The notes beneath the pieces were generated by a model. The model was not told the origin of the DNA. It saw only the letters and a list, made by a program, of their open reading frames with translations, and did no database searches. Source: Hallerella sp963652365 (lineage in GTDB: Bacteria > Fibrobacterota > Fibrobacteria > Fibrobacterales > Fibrobacteraceae). Taken from it: 64,000 nucleotides of DNA. Numbering within the stretch: position 1 is the first letter of the stretch; each line of letters begins with the position of its first letter. Shown in pieces: positions 23,411 through 31,709 of this stretch. The stretch lies in NCBI GenBank assembly GCA_963652365.1, contig CAVJTH010000012.1, forward strand, positions 1 to 64,000, read 5' to 3'. Position numbers and translations under genes: made by a program.

Positions 23411-23695
23411 CTATTCGACGGTCAGTTCTTCGTTTTGAACGTTTAGGTCGGCGACGATTTCGAGCGCTTCCGGCTCTTCTTGAAACTTGGCGACAAGGCC
23501 TGTGCGCTTTTCGTGGTTTTCGTGAGATTCCAGTTCGACGATGTCGTCAATCGTGACGTCGATGATCGCCTTGTCCGTAATGGGAATCTTGACCTTCATT
23601 CCCTTGGCGATGTCGCCTTCCAACACGGAACCACGAAAGATCAGGCTTTTTTGATCTTCACCGAACAGAGTTCTTTTCACGTAAAATTTTGCCAT
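23411..23695 (-). CDS. Small EF-Tu domain 2-like protein
   Basis: 94 codons from ATG 23695. The core (SLIFRGSVLEGDIAKGMKV-K-I-P) matches the beta-barrel domain 2 of translational GTPases, where G-x-V-x-x-G-x-I-x-x-G-D is typical. There is no GTPase domain and no signal peptide, so it is a stand-alone cytosolic barrel of unknown role. An acidic C-terminus (EEPEALEIVADLNVQNEELT) follows. The gene is divergent from mqnA, with only 24 bp between the two ATGs, so their promoters must overlap. Confidence 0.6.
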   Translation of the reverse strand: MAKFYVKRTLFGEDQKSLIFRGSVLEGDIAKGMKVKIPITDKAIIDVTIDDIVELESHENHEKRTGLVAKFQEEPEALEIVADLNVQNEELTVE

Positions 23696-23707
23696 ACGGC
23701 AAAAAGT

Positions 23708-23713
23708 TAAATT
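23708..23713 (+). promoter_or_regulatory. Putative -10 element (TAAATT) of mqnA
   Basis: TAAATT ends 6 nt before ATG 23720. The 24-bp gap between divergent starts leaves no room for a leader on the mqnA side. Confidence 0.45.
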
Positions 23714-23719
23714 ATTCTC

Positions 23720-24529
23720 ATGGACTTGGTTGTCGGAAGAATCCCTTTTTTGGTCTGTGCACCGTTTTTTCATCTTTTTTTGCGCGAACCTTCGCTCGAA
23801 CGCGAGTTTTCCTTTGAAGACGGCGTGCCGAGCGCGTTGAACCGAAAACTCTGGAACGGAGAAATTCATTTGGCGCCGGCTTCGTCGATTGCCTATGCCA
23901 AGGCTCCGAACGACCTGGTGCTCGCTCCGGACATTTGTACGTCTTGCCGGCTGGAAGTCCATTCCGTGGAACTCTTTTCCCGGTTTCCGATTGCCGAACT
24001 TTCGCAAAGGCGGATCTATCTGACGGCGCAGAGCGGAACGTCCGTTGCGCTTTTGCGCATCATCTGTTCGCAGTATCTGAGAATCTGTCCGCAATACACG
24101 GGCGATCGATCGGGTTGCGATGCCGAACTTCTTATCGGCGACGAGGCCTTGCGGGAAAAGGCGAAAAACGCGTGGCCCTTTCGCTATGACCTGGCGATTC
24201 TGTGGCGAGAATGGCAGGGGCTTCCCTTTGTCTTTGGAGCCTGGAGCATCCATCGGTCGGCGCTTTCTTCCGAAATGCTCCCAAAGACGAAACGGTTTCT
24301 TGCGCTTGTGCAAGAATCGATCGACGAGTTTCGAAAGGATCCCGCAAGCTCGCTTGCCTTCTGGAAGGGTCGCTATGCGGTTCCGTTTACGGCAGAGGAA
24401 CTAAAGGCCTATTACGATTCGCTGGATTACGAGTTCACGGAAGAGCGCAAGCGTTCTCTCCAGATCTATTTCAAGCTGTGCGCGGCGGAAGGCCTTTTTG
24501 ACGTTGCGCCGCCACTGCGCTTTCTATAA
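23720..24529 (+). CDS. mqnA: Chorismate dehydratase (futalosine pathway of menaquinone)
   Basis: 269 codons. The MqnA/MqnD fold (periplasmic-binding-protein-like but cytosolic) shows VGRIPFLVCAPFFH at the start, LAPASSIAYAK, LTAQSGTSVALLRII for substrate binding, ELLIGDEAL and the LAILWREWQGLPFVFGAWS block. MqnA converts chorismate to 3-enolpyruvyl benzoate, the first step of futalosine-type menaquinone synthesis, which fits an anaerobe using fumarate reduction. The polyprenyl synthase at 54748 could supply the side chain. The last 59 bases overlap the convergent eda gene. Confidence 0.88.
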   Translation: MDLVVGRIPFLVCAPFFHLFLREPSLEREFSFEDGVPSALNRKLWNGEIHLAPASSIAYAKAPNDLVLAPDICTSCRLEVHSVELFSRFPIAELSQRRIYLTAQSGTSVALLRIICSQYLRICPQYTGDRSGCDAELLIGDEALREKAKNAWPFRYDLAILWREWQGLPFVFGAWSIHRSALSSEMLPKTKRFLALVQESIDEFRKDPASSLAFWKGRYAVPFTAEELKAYYDSLDYEFTEERKRSLQIYFKLCAAEGLFDVAPPLRFL

Positions 24530-25139
24530 ATTCCGAAAGATTTCGGGCGATGCTTTCCCAGGCGTTTTCCCGCATGAGAGACGGCTTGAAGATGCTCCCT
24601 CCGAAAGCGACCAGATTCGCTCCGCCAAGGATGAATTCCTGGACGTTCTCCGTGGAGACGCCTCCGCAAGCGAGCAGCGGAATATCGCGGAACGGGCCGC
24701 GGAGAGCCTTGATGTAGGCGGGGCCGCCCACGCAGTTTACCGGGAAGACCTTGACGCATGTCGCGCCGGCGTCGTATGCGAACTGGACCTCGGTCGGGGA
24801 AAGCGCCCCGGGGATGCTCGGAATGTTCTTTCTTGCGCAAGTTTCGATGACGTCCTTGACCGTGTTTGGCGAAACGATGAATTCCGCTCCGACCGAAAGG
24901 GCGCTGTCGAGATCCTGGAGGTTGCGTACGGTTCCTGCGCCGACCGAGATGCCGAGAGGCTTTGCCGCGTTCTTCAGCTTTTCGATGATCCTTGTGGCCG
25001 CGGGCGTGTTCATGGTGACTTCGATCGCCTTGAGACCGCATTCCGCAGAGGTCTTGGCGCAGGCTTCTTCGGCGCCTTCCGGAATGTCGCGCAAAATGCC
25101 CACGACAGGAACGTCTTGGAGAAATGTCAGAAAGTTCAT
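24471..25139 (-). CDS. eda: KDPG/KHG aldolase family protein
   Basis: 222 codons of a TIM-barrel class I aldolase. PVVGILRDIPEGAEEAC at the N-terminus, the catalytic Glu in IEVTMNTPAA, GAGTV, and the Schiff-base lysine in GATCVKVFPVNCVGGPAY are all in place, with LACGGVSTENV binding phosphate. It would split 2-keto-3-deoxy-6-phosphogluconate into pyruvate and glyceraldehyde-3-phosphate, or act on a related keto-acid. No edd gene is nearby, so the physiological substrate is open. ATG 25139 was preferred over GTG 25145 because TACATT ends 6 nt before it. Confidence 0.88.
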   Translation of the reverse strand: MNFLTFLQDVPVVGILRDIPEGAEEACAKTSAECGLKAIEVTMNTPAATRIIEKLKNAAKPLGISVGAGTVRNLQDLDSALSVGAEFIVSPNTVKDVIETCARKNIPSIPGALSPTEVQFAYDAGATCVKVFPVNCVGGPAYIKALRGPFRDIPLLACGGVSTENVQEFILGGANLVAFGGSIFKPSLMRENAWESIARNLSEFIESAVAAQRQKGLPPRTA

Positions 25140-25145
25140 GTTCAC

Positions 25146-25151
25146 AATGTA
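25146..25151 (-). promoter_or_regulatory. Putative -10 element (TACATT) of eda
   Basis: On the minus strand TACATT-GTGAAC-ATG leaves 6 nt to the start and no Shine-Dalgarno. Confidence 0.4.
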
Positions 25152-25154
25152 ACA

Positions 25155-25557
25155 ATTAGGGCGGCGTTCGGAGCTTGTTCAGAGCTTGGTAGAGAGAGCT
25201 TAGCGCTTAGCTTTGCGGAACGAACCGCTTTTTTCTGTCGAAAGGCTTTTGTCGCCAAGCGACCCGTTTCCGCCTGGCGGCGGGGATAGGCGCCTTCCCG
25301 GCGAGGGGCAAGGTAGGGGGACCTTTCGGAGTTGCGAAGGCCAAGGTCCCCCTTCCTTGCATCCACCACCTCGGCCACGCTTTTTTTTCAGAGATTAGAG
25401 TTTAGGAATCAAAATGGTCCGCTTTACGTTAGAACCTAAATGTCCGCAGAACTCAGCTCTAAGATCTCAGTTCTAAGCTCTGCGTTAAAGCCTAGACGTC
25501 CGCGGAACTCCACTCTCCACTCTCCACACTCCAAACTCCAAACTCTGCTAAGCTCTG
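25155..25557 (-). repeat. Intergenic mosaic repeat, copy 4
   Basis: This copy contains the inverted GC block (CCGTTTCCGCCTGGCGGCGG, GCGCCTTCCCGGCGAGGGGC), a perfect 10-bp inverted repeat GGGGGACCTT/AAGGTCCCCC (25316-25325 and 25343-25352), CCTTCCTTGCATCCACC-CTCGGCCACGCTT (also at 27124-27158) and, from about 25425 to 25535, a segment repeated in the same orientation at 27262-27365. It abuts the stop codon of the FISUMP gene. No gene. Confidence 0.85.
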
Positions 25558-25558
25558 A

Positions 25559-26845
25559 CTAGTCCTTGACGCAGCGGACCGATAACGCGAACTCCTTGCT
25601 GTATGTGGTCGTTTTCAAGCTGTTGCTGTAGTTTTCCATGCCCCAGTAATAGGCGAAGTTTTCACTGCTGAACTCCTTTGTGCTCCAGAAATACGCGTTG
25701 TCGCGAACTTTGCTGAATGTGTTTTCCATGTTGGAGTAGTAACCCGCAGGAAGAGCGTTAAATCCGAAAGCGTTCAATCCGTTGTCGGTTTTCCATCCGC
25801 TTGTCGATTTCAGCGCATAGCCGACAGACTCTGTCGAACCGTCAAACAGGGAATCCGCGACATAGGCTTCGAGCGTTTTCCATTCCTCTTCGCTCGGCAG
25901 GTGGAAGCCTTTGGGACAGGACTTTGTTGCCGCATCCCACGTGTAAAGGCGACCGTAGGTTTTGCAGTTTTCCGGGTCGTTTTCGTAGCAGTAACTTTTG
26001 GCAGTCCCTTCGTTGTATTCGAAGTTCAGGTTATTCGTCATCCAGGTCTGCGTGCCGATGACGGCATAGCCGTAAAGGGTCGCATCGCGAAAATCGCAGA
26101 ATTCTGTCGAAGGATCGTAAACTTCTCCGTTGCATAGTTCATAGACTGTTTCTTCATTGCAGAATTCCGTGGCGATGTCATAGGACTTTCCTCCGCACAG
26201 GTCATAGACCGTTTCTTCTGCGCAAAACTTTTTTGTCGGATCGAAAAACGTTTTTCCGCAGAGCGCCTTGTAGAGCGTGACCGTATCCGCATCGCAAATC
26301 AGTGTCGAGGTTCCGTCGTCGTTGTCCGCGAGCGAGCAGCCGTTTTCATCGACACCGTTCGCGATGACGCCGACCGAATCTCCATCGCAAACGACCTTGT
26401 AGCCCTTTCCGTCGGAAAGAGGTTCCGCTGTACACGCCGAGCCGTTTTCTCCGGCATCGCCCTTTTCGCCTGTCTTGCCGTCCGAGCCGTTTTCTCCGTT
26501 CACGATGACGCCGACGGAATCGCCTCCGCAAACTATCCTGTAGCCCGAGCTGTCGGAAAGCGTTTCCGCACTGCAATATGTCCCGTTCTTGCCGTCGGAT
26601 GCCTTCTGGGAAAGCGGCACCCAGCCCGAATCCGCGCACACGTAGGCAACGTTTTCGTCCGATGCGTAGGCTGTCTTGCCGAGGGTCGAGGAGTCGCACT
26701 TGCCGAGCGAGTCCGCGGACGAAACGACCTCCATGCCGGAAACTTCGTTCGTCACGTTCGTGACCTTGGTGACGTCGTCACCGCAAGCGGAGAGTAGAAC
26801 GCATCCTGCAACTGCCGCTAGGGAAATGATGGATTGACGTTTCAT
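25559..26845 (-). CDS. FISUMP-domain lipoprotein with collagen-like and Cys-repeat segments
   Basis: 428 codons. A lipoprotein signal (LLSAC, Cys21) leads to a low-complexity region with collagen-like triplets (GENGSDGKTGEKGDAGENGS), two copies of a C-S/T-A-E-x-L-S-D...VxCxGDSVGVIxNG unit, and three tandem units of about 21 residues at 191-253 (LCxGxxYDxxTxFCxxETVY). Residues 254-428 are a FISUMP domain (YAVIGTQTWMTNNLNF, GRLYTWDAA, CPKGFHLPSEEEW, ALPAGYY, FWSTKEFSSE, SVRCVKD). The domain is C-type-lectin-like and expanded in Fibrobacter; function unknown, probably surface exposed. ACGAGGA precedes the start. Repeat blocks flank it on both sides. Confidence 0.85.
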   Translation of the reverse strand: MKRQSIISLAAVAGCVLLSACGDDVTKVTNVTNEVSGMEVVSSADSLGKCDSSTLGKTAYASDENVAYVCADSGWVPLSQKASDGKNGTYCSAETLSDSSGYRIVCGGDSVGVIVNGENGSDGKTGEKGDAGENGSACTAEPLSDGKGYKVVCDGDSVGVIANGVDENGCSLADNDDGTSTLICDADTVTLYKALCGKTFFDPTKKFCAEETVYDLCGGKSYDIATEFCNEETVYELCNGEVYDPSTEFCDFRDATLYGYAVIGTQTWMTNNLNFEYNEGTAKSYCYENDPENCKTYGRLYTWDAATKSCPKGFHLPSEEEWKTLEAYVADSLFDGSTESVGYALKSTSGWKTDNGLNAFGFNALPAGYYSNMENTFSKVRDNAYFWSTKEFSSENFAYYWGMENYSNSLKTTTYSKEFALSVRCVKD

Positions 26846-26892
26846 GAGATTCCTCGTAAGAAAACGATTGTTTGTTTTTGTTTACAATGATA

Positions 26893-27375
26893 GTAAATCA
26901 GAGCTTAGTCGAGAGAGCTTAGAGGCGCAAAGCGACCCGTTTCCGCCTGGCGGCGGAGGGAGCGCCTACCCGGCGAGGGGCTTGTTCAGAGCTTAGTGGG
27001 GAGAACTTAAAGCTTAGAGATCTCAGCGAACATCTCACGCTAGAACCTAGATGTTCGCAGAACTCCACACTCAACTCTTCACACTCAACTCTCAACTAAG
27101 TTCTCAGCTCTAAGTTCTGACTCCCCCTTCCTTGCATCCACCCCCTCGGCCACGCTTGTTCAGTGCTTAGTTGAGAGATCTGAGAACTTGGAAATCGCAA
27201 AGCGAGCCGGTCAGTGTCTAGTTCAGAGTGTTTTGTGCATAGAATTCACAGCGGTCCGCTTATGCTAGAACCTAAATGTCCACGAATCTCAGCTCCAAGA
27301 TCTAAGTTCTAAGCTCTGCGTTAAAGCCTAGACGTCCGCGAAACTCCACTCTCGACTCTCCCCCCTCGACGGATT
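26893..27375 (-). repeat. Intergenic mosaic repeat, copy 5 (longest)
   Basis: The block carries the full module set in minus orientation: the GC block, CAGAGCTTAGTGGGGAGAAC, the inverted repeat GCGAACATCT...AGATGTTCGC (27026-27035 and 27049-27058), AG-rich tracts, the CTTCCTTGCATCCACC module and a second partial unit to about 27370. About 26960-27080 is the near-exact reverse complement of copy 2. Nothing gene-like is present between the FISUMP promoter region and the RNase R leader. Confidence 0.85.
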
Positions 27376-27479
27376 CCTGTCAACCAGTCTCTGGCTTCCG
27401 AGAACGGGATTTTTTTTGAGATTTTTTGATTTTCGAAGCGCGATTTACCTATTTTCTAAATGCAATAAGGAGTATTTTC

Positions 27480-29810
27480 ATGTCAAGTTTGCCCACAAAA
27501 GAACAAATCGTCGCTGTCGTTCGGGACGAGCCGATGGTCGGAAGCCAACTGCGCCGTGCAATGGGCATTTCGAAGCACAACAAGCTTGCGTTCAAGCAAC
27601 TTCTCGCCGAGATGGTGAGCGAAGGATCGCTTGCCCGTACAAGCAACAAGGAATACACGCCGGGAAAAGGCGAAATTTCTCCGGACAACGTCGAAAAGGA
27701 TAATCGCAGACCGGCAGCGACAAGCCGTCGCAAGGCAACTTTTGACGATGACGAAAGCCGCGTGCATCGCGGTGTCCTGAGCCCAGACGGAAAGGATTGG
27801 TGGAAAGTCACCGATTCCGCTTCGGGCAAGGTCTATGAAATGGCGCATCGCAGCAAGGCGCCCGGCAAGGATGGCGATACGATTGCCTTTACGCTCTATC
27901 CGCATCCGAAACTCAAGCATTCCATGCTCGCCAAGATCGATCGCTCCGCGATGGAAGGCGAACTTTCCTGGGAAAGCGTCAAGAAGCAGTTTATGAAGGA
28001 TGCGTCCCTGCCGGAATCGTTCTCCGCGTCCATCATGGAATTTGTGAACAAGCAGCAGGAGCCTTCGGAAAAGGACTTGAAGGACGGGCGTGTCGATTTG
28101 CGGAAAACCTATATTCTGTGCATCGACCCGGTCGGAGCCATGGATCATGACGATGCGATTTCCGTCGAAAGGAGAGCGGATGGAGGATTTCACCTGGGCG
28201 TGCACATCGCCGATGTGAGCCATTACGTGCCGGAAGGCTCCGAGCTCGATGACGAGGCGATTACGCGCAGCTTTACGCAATACCTGCCGTGGACCGCGGT
28301 TCCGATGCTTCCCGATCGTCTTTCGAGCGATCTGTGCTCCTTGCACCAGGGCGTTGACCGTCTGGCGTTCAGCTGTCTGATGGAGCTTGACTCGAAGGGA
28401 AACGTGGAATCGTTCGAGTTCAAGAAGAGTCTTGTGAACATCACCGCCGGTCTCACCTACGGCGAAGCGGTAGAACGGCTTGCCGCGGGCGATGAACACG
28501 TGAAGACCTTGCAGGAAGTCGCCGATCTTCTCCGCGCGAACCGACGCAAGACGGGCATTCTCGAACTCGGAAGCACGGAACTTGGGTGCGAATTCGACGA
28601 AAAGGGCGAACCGGCAAGAATCGTTCCGCGCGAAGAGCACGAGTCGGACCACTGGATCGAGGAATGCATGCTGATTGCGAACCAGTGCTGCGCCAAGGAA
28701 CTCGAACGGCGACATCTGCAGGGCGTTTTCCGCATCCACGAAGCACCGGATACAAAGGACATTATGGAGCTTTACTACCTAATGCCCGATCTGTTCAAGG
28801 ACAGCCCCGTTTCTCTTCGCGAGCTGGGAAAGCCGCGCCGCGGAGACACGAACCTGAATCCCGAGATTTTCAAGCTCTACCAGCATCTGATCGCGCGGGC
28901 GAAGGGCGATGACGAAATCATCATGAGAATCTTGCGCAGTATGCAGAAAGCGCACTATGACAGCCACTGCTTTGGACACTTTGCGCTGAACTGGCAGGAC
29001 TATGCGCACTTCACGAGTCCGATTCGCCGCTATGCGGACTTGTGGTGCCATCGGGAACTTTCGCGCAAGACACAGGAAGAGACCGATGCCAAGCGCGCCT
29101 GGGATGTCGTCGCGGTATGCTCGGAAATTTCCGCCAACGAAGTCAAGAATCAAAAGACGGAACGTATGTCGCTCAAGGTTTGCGCCGCCTGGCTTCTCCG
29201 AAAGCACCTAGGCGAAGAATTCGACGCCAAGGTGACGGGCATTCAGGAATGGGGCATTTACGTCGGAGTCGAGGATCCGCAGGCGGAAGGGCTTGTGCGC
29301 TTCCGGGACATTGCCGGTTCCGACTACTACATCTTCAATCCGGACAAGGGAATTGTCTATGGAAAGCGCAGTGGAAAGACCTTTGCGCGTGGCGACAGGG
29401 TTCGTGTCCGCCTGCTTCGTACAAATCCGGTTCGCGGCGAAGCGGACTTTGCCATCCTTGCCAAGATTTCCGATGGCAAGCTGAGCAAGATGAAGGAGAA
29501 GTCGCGAGACGAAGCCGCCGAAGAGCTCGGCCTGGTTTCGCAGCCCGACGAAAGCGAACTTTCGTCTCTTCGCCCGAGAGAGCGGAGAATGGTCCGCGAA
29601 TCCTATGGAGGAGACCGCAAGGCGGCCAAGAGAAAATCCTCCCGGTCCGAGCGTGCTGAATTTGGACGGAGCCGCCGAGGCGCGCCGGATTCGGGACGTT
29701 CGGAAAGAAAGTCCTCTCGTTCGGGGAAAACTTTCGGACGCAAGAAGAAAACGGGCAGCTTTGGCAATTCCCGACGCGATTCTGGCCGAATCCATTCGAA
29801 GAAACGCTGA
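27480..29810 (+). CDS. rnr: Ribonuclease R
   Basis: 776 codons. Order: N-terminal winged helix (residues 1-65), cold-shock/OB domain (about 90-180), the RNB catalytic domain with the metal-binding DPVGAMDHDDAISVE and the Y/W-containing YAHFTSPIRRYADL, an S1 domain (EEFDAKVTGIQEWGIYVGVE) and a long Arg/Ser/Lys-rich basic tail (about 700-776). It digests structured RNA 3' to 5' in the cytoplasm. ATG 27480 has AAGGAG at 7 nt; the upstream in-frame extension is not supported. The RgpF-like gene follows after 3 nt. Confidence 0.93.
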   Translation: MSSLPTKEQIVAVVRDEPMVGSQLRRAMGISKHNKLAFKQLLAEMVSEGSLARTSNKEYTPGKGEISPDNVEKDNRRPAATSRRKATFDDDESRVHRGVLSPDGKDWWKVTDSASGKVYEMAHRSKAPGKDGDTIAFTLYPHPKLKHSMLAKIDRSAMEGELSWESVKKQFMKDASLPESFSASIMEFVNKQQEPSEKDLKDGRVDLRKTYILCIDPVGAMDHDDAISVERRADGGFHLGVHIADVSHYVPEGSELDDEAITRSFTQYLPWTAVPMLPDRLSSDLCSLHQGVDRLAFSCLMELDSKGNVESFEFKKSLVNITAGLTYGEAVERLAAGDEHVKTLQEVADLLRANRRKTGILELGSTELGCEFDEKGEPARIVPREEHESDHWIEECMLIANQCCAKELERRHLQGVFRIHEAPDTKDIMELYYLMPDLFKDSPVSLRELGKPRRGDTNLNPEIFKLYQHLIARAKGDDEIIMRILRSMQKAHYDSHCFGHFALNWQDYAHFTSPIRRYADLWCHRELSRKTQEETDAKRAWDVVAVCSEISANEVKNQKTERMSLKVCAAWLLRKHLGEEFDAKVTGIQEWGIYVGVEDPQAEGLVRFRDIAGSDYYIFNPDKGIVYGKRSGKTFARGDRVRVRLLRTNPVRGEADFAILAKISDGKLSKMKEKSRDEAAEELGLVSQPDESELSSLRPRERRMVRESYGGDRKAAKRKSSRSERAEFGRSRRGAPDSGRSERKSSRSGKTFGRKKKTGSFGNSRRDSGRIHSKKR

Positions 29811-29813
29811 CCG

Positions 29814-30695
29814 ATGCCGGAACAGAAGACAAGATCCTTGCGGAAGATTCTCTACGCCTCGTTCCAGACGGGAGAATCCCTTCCCGGATACGTGAAATAC
29901 GCGCTCGAAAGTCTCTGCTCGACGGGTTACGCGGTCGCCTATCTCACCAACGAGCGCGATCTCGATCCCTCGTTCCACGCCTTCTTGGATTCGCATCGCA
30001 TCGAGCTCTTTTTTACCGAGAACCGCGGATACGATTTCGGCATGTGGAAGCGCTACATCCAGTACACGGCAAAGTTTCGCCGCGAAGAATGGGAACGGCT
30101 CGTCTTGATGAACGATTCCATTGTCTATTTTCAAAACCGCTTTTTCGCTTTTTTCAACGCGGCGGAAGAATGTTCGGCGGATGTCGTGTCGCTCACGGAA
30201 AACGACGAGTTTGCGCCACATCTGCAATCTTTCTTTCTGTATTTTAAAACCGCGGCGATTTCGCCTTTTTGCCAACGGCTTCTCGACGAACCCGAAGGCG
30301 AGGATTTTCTCGATACGGTAAAGCGCCTGGAAGTGGGAACCAGCGTCTTCTTGCGCGAACGGGGATTTTCCCTCGCTGCGCTCTTTCATGCCGAAAGGCC
30401 CGTTCTTTTTTCGTATGCGGAACTGATTCGGGCGAAATGCGGATTTGTCAAGCGAAAGCTTCTGGAATGCCGATGGACCCGGTCGGACGTTTTCTATTTC
30501 TTCGATCAGAACGCTCGGGACGCGCTCCGAACGGACTATGTCGCGGAAATCGAACGCTTCGGTTCCCCGGACAGGGATTTCGACCCCAAATGGCTTTTGG
30601 AATTCAAGAAGTCCTTGGGAAAAAGCGCCTTCCAAAGGCTACGCTTGGCCTTCTATCGGCTTCTCTGGCGGATCTGCCGGAGAAAAGTCGCTTAA
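29814..30695 (+). CDS. RgpF-like (rhamnan synthesis F family) glycosyltransferase
   Basis: 293 codons. The family pattern is present: ENRGYDFGMWKRYI, LVLMNDSIVYF, HLQSFFLYF, and L-E-V-G-T-S in place of the usual G-E-x-G-x-S. RgpF-type proteins add rhamnose or related sugars to cell surface polysaccharides. There is no signal peptide or membrane helix, so it acts at the cytoplasmic face. It starts 3 nt after rnr and the end overlaps the convergent hemE stop by 4 bases. No other polysaccharide genes are adjacent. Confidence 0.7.
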   Translation: MPEQKTRSLRKILYASFQTGESLPGYVKYALESLCSTGYAVAYLTNERDLDPSFHAFLDSHRIELFFTENRGYDFGMWKRYIQYTAKFRREEWERLVLMNDSIVYFQNRFFAFFNAAEECSADVVSLTENDEFAPHLQSFFLYFKTAAISPFCQRLLDEPEGEDFLDTVKRLEVGTSVFLRERGFSLAALFHAERPVLFSYAELIRAKCGFVKRKLLECRWTRSDVFYFFDQNARDALRTDYVAEIERFGSPDRDFDPKWLLEFKKSLGKSAFQRLRLAFYRLLWRICRRKVA

Positions 30696-31708
30696 AATTC
30701 GCGAACCGCACCGATAAAGGCGCGAACGCCTTCTAGCGGAGTTTCCGGCAAGACGCCGTGCCCGAGGTTCATGATGTGCGCGCGTCCCGTTGCCGCTTCG
30801 AGAATTTCCCGTGTCCGTCGGCGGATTTCTTCGGGGGGCGCAAAAAGGAGGGCCGGGTCGAGGTTTCCCTGGAAAACCCTTTCCGGGAATTTTTCGAAAA
30901 GCGCTTTCGGTTCCGAACGGTGATCGACGCCGATGACGTCCGCATCAAGTTCGGCAAGTGTCTGAACCAGATGCGCTGCGCCGTTCGCATAGTGGATGAT
31001 GGGCGCATCTGTCCGCGTTCTCGCGATGGCGAGAACCCTTTCCGTGAAAGGCTTCGCCATTTGTCCGTAATCCGACGGCGAAAGATGCCCGGCCCAGGAA
31101 TCCATGATGACCAGAACGTCTGCGCCCGCGTCTGCCTGGAACGCGAGATATTCGCCCGTCACCTGCGCGACGCGTTCCAAGAAGAGCCTGTATGTCTGCG
31201 GATCTTCGTAGAAAAGAGCCTTGGTTCGGTGCAGGTCCTTGGAGCTTCCGCCTTCGATGGCGTACGAGGCGATGGTCAGGGGGCCGCCGACAAATCCGAG
31301 AAGGGATTTGGACAGAGAAAGGCTTTTGCGAACCTTTCGGAGCGCCGATGCCGTATAGTCGAGATGCCTTTTGAAATCGATATCGCGCAGGCTCTTCAGG
31401 TCGGAACTCGAACGGATCGGATTTTCGATGACGGGGCCTTTTCCCGGTACAAAGCCGAGGTCGAACCCCATGTAGGGAAGAGTCACGAGAATGTCGCTAA
31501 AGAGAATCGCCGCGTCCAGGTCAAAGCGCTTGACAGGCTGTAGCGTCGCTTCGGCTGCCGCATCCGGATTCCGTACAAACGAAAGAAAGTCCGGAAAGCG
31601 ACTGCGCAGTTCCCGGTATTCGGGAAGGTAACGACCCGCCTGGCGCATCATCCAGACAGGCTTTTCTTCCGTTTTTCCGCGAGCGGCCCGAACAAAAAGC
31701 GTTTCCAT
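30692..31708 (-). CDS. hemE: Uroporphyrinogen decarboxylase
   Basis: 338 codons. Signature segments are PVWMMRQAGRYLPEYR at the substrate site, FSDILVTLPYMGFDLGFVPGKGP, and GFVGGPLTIASY. It removes four carboxylates from uroporphyrinogen III to give coproporphyrinogen III in haem synthesis. ATG 31708 lies one base after the prmA stop, making it the last gene of a long minus-strand run. No other haem genes are in the window. Confidence 0.93.
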   Translation of the reverse strand: METLFVRAARGKTEEKPVWMMRQAGRYLPEYRELRSRFPDFLSFVRNPDAAAEATLQPVKRFDLDAAILFSDILVTLPYMGFDLGFVPGKGPVIENPIRSSSDLKSLRDIDFKRHLDYTASALRKVRKSLSLSKSLLGFVGGPLTIASYAIEGGSSKDLHRTKALFYEDPQTYRLFLERVAQVTGEYLAFQADAGADVLVIMDSWAGHLSPSDYGQMAKPFTERVLAIARTRTDAPIIHYANGAAHLVQTLAELDADVIGVDHRSEPKALFEKFPERVFQGNLDPALLFAPPEEIRRRTREILEAATGRAHIMNLGHGVLPETPLEGVRAFIGAVREF

Positions 31709-31709
31709 G

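Noticed and set aside
23696..24313. Long N-terminal extension (about 200 codons) of the minus-strand EF-Tu domain 2-like gene
   Set aside because: It lies antisense within mqnA and has no protein-like character; the conserved part starts at ATG 23695.
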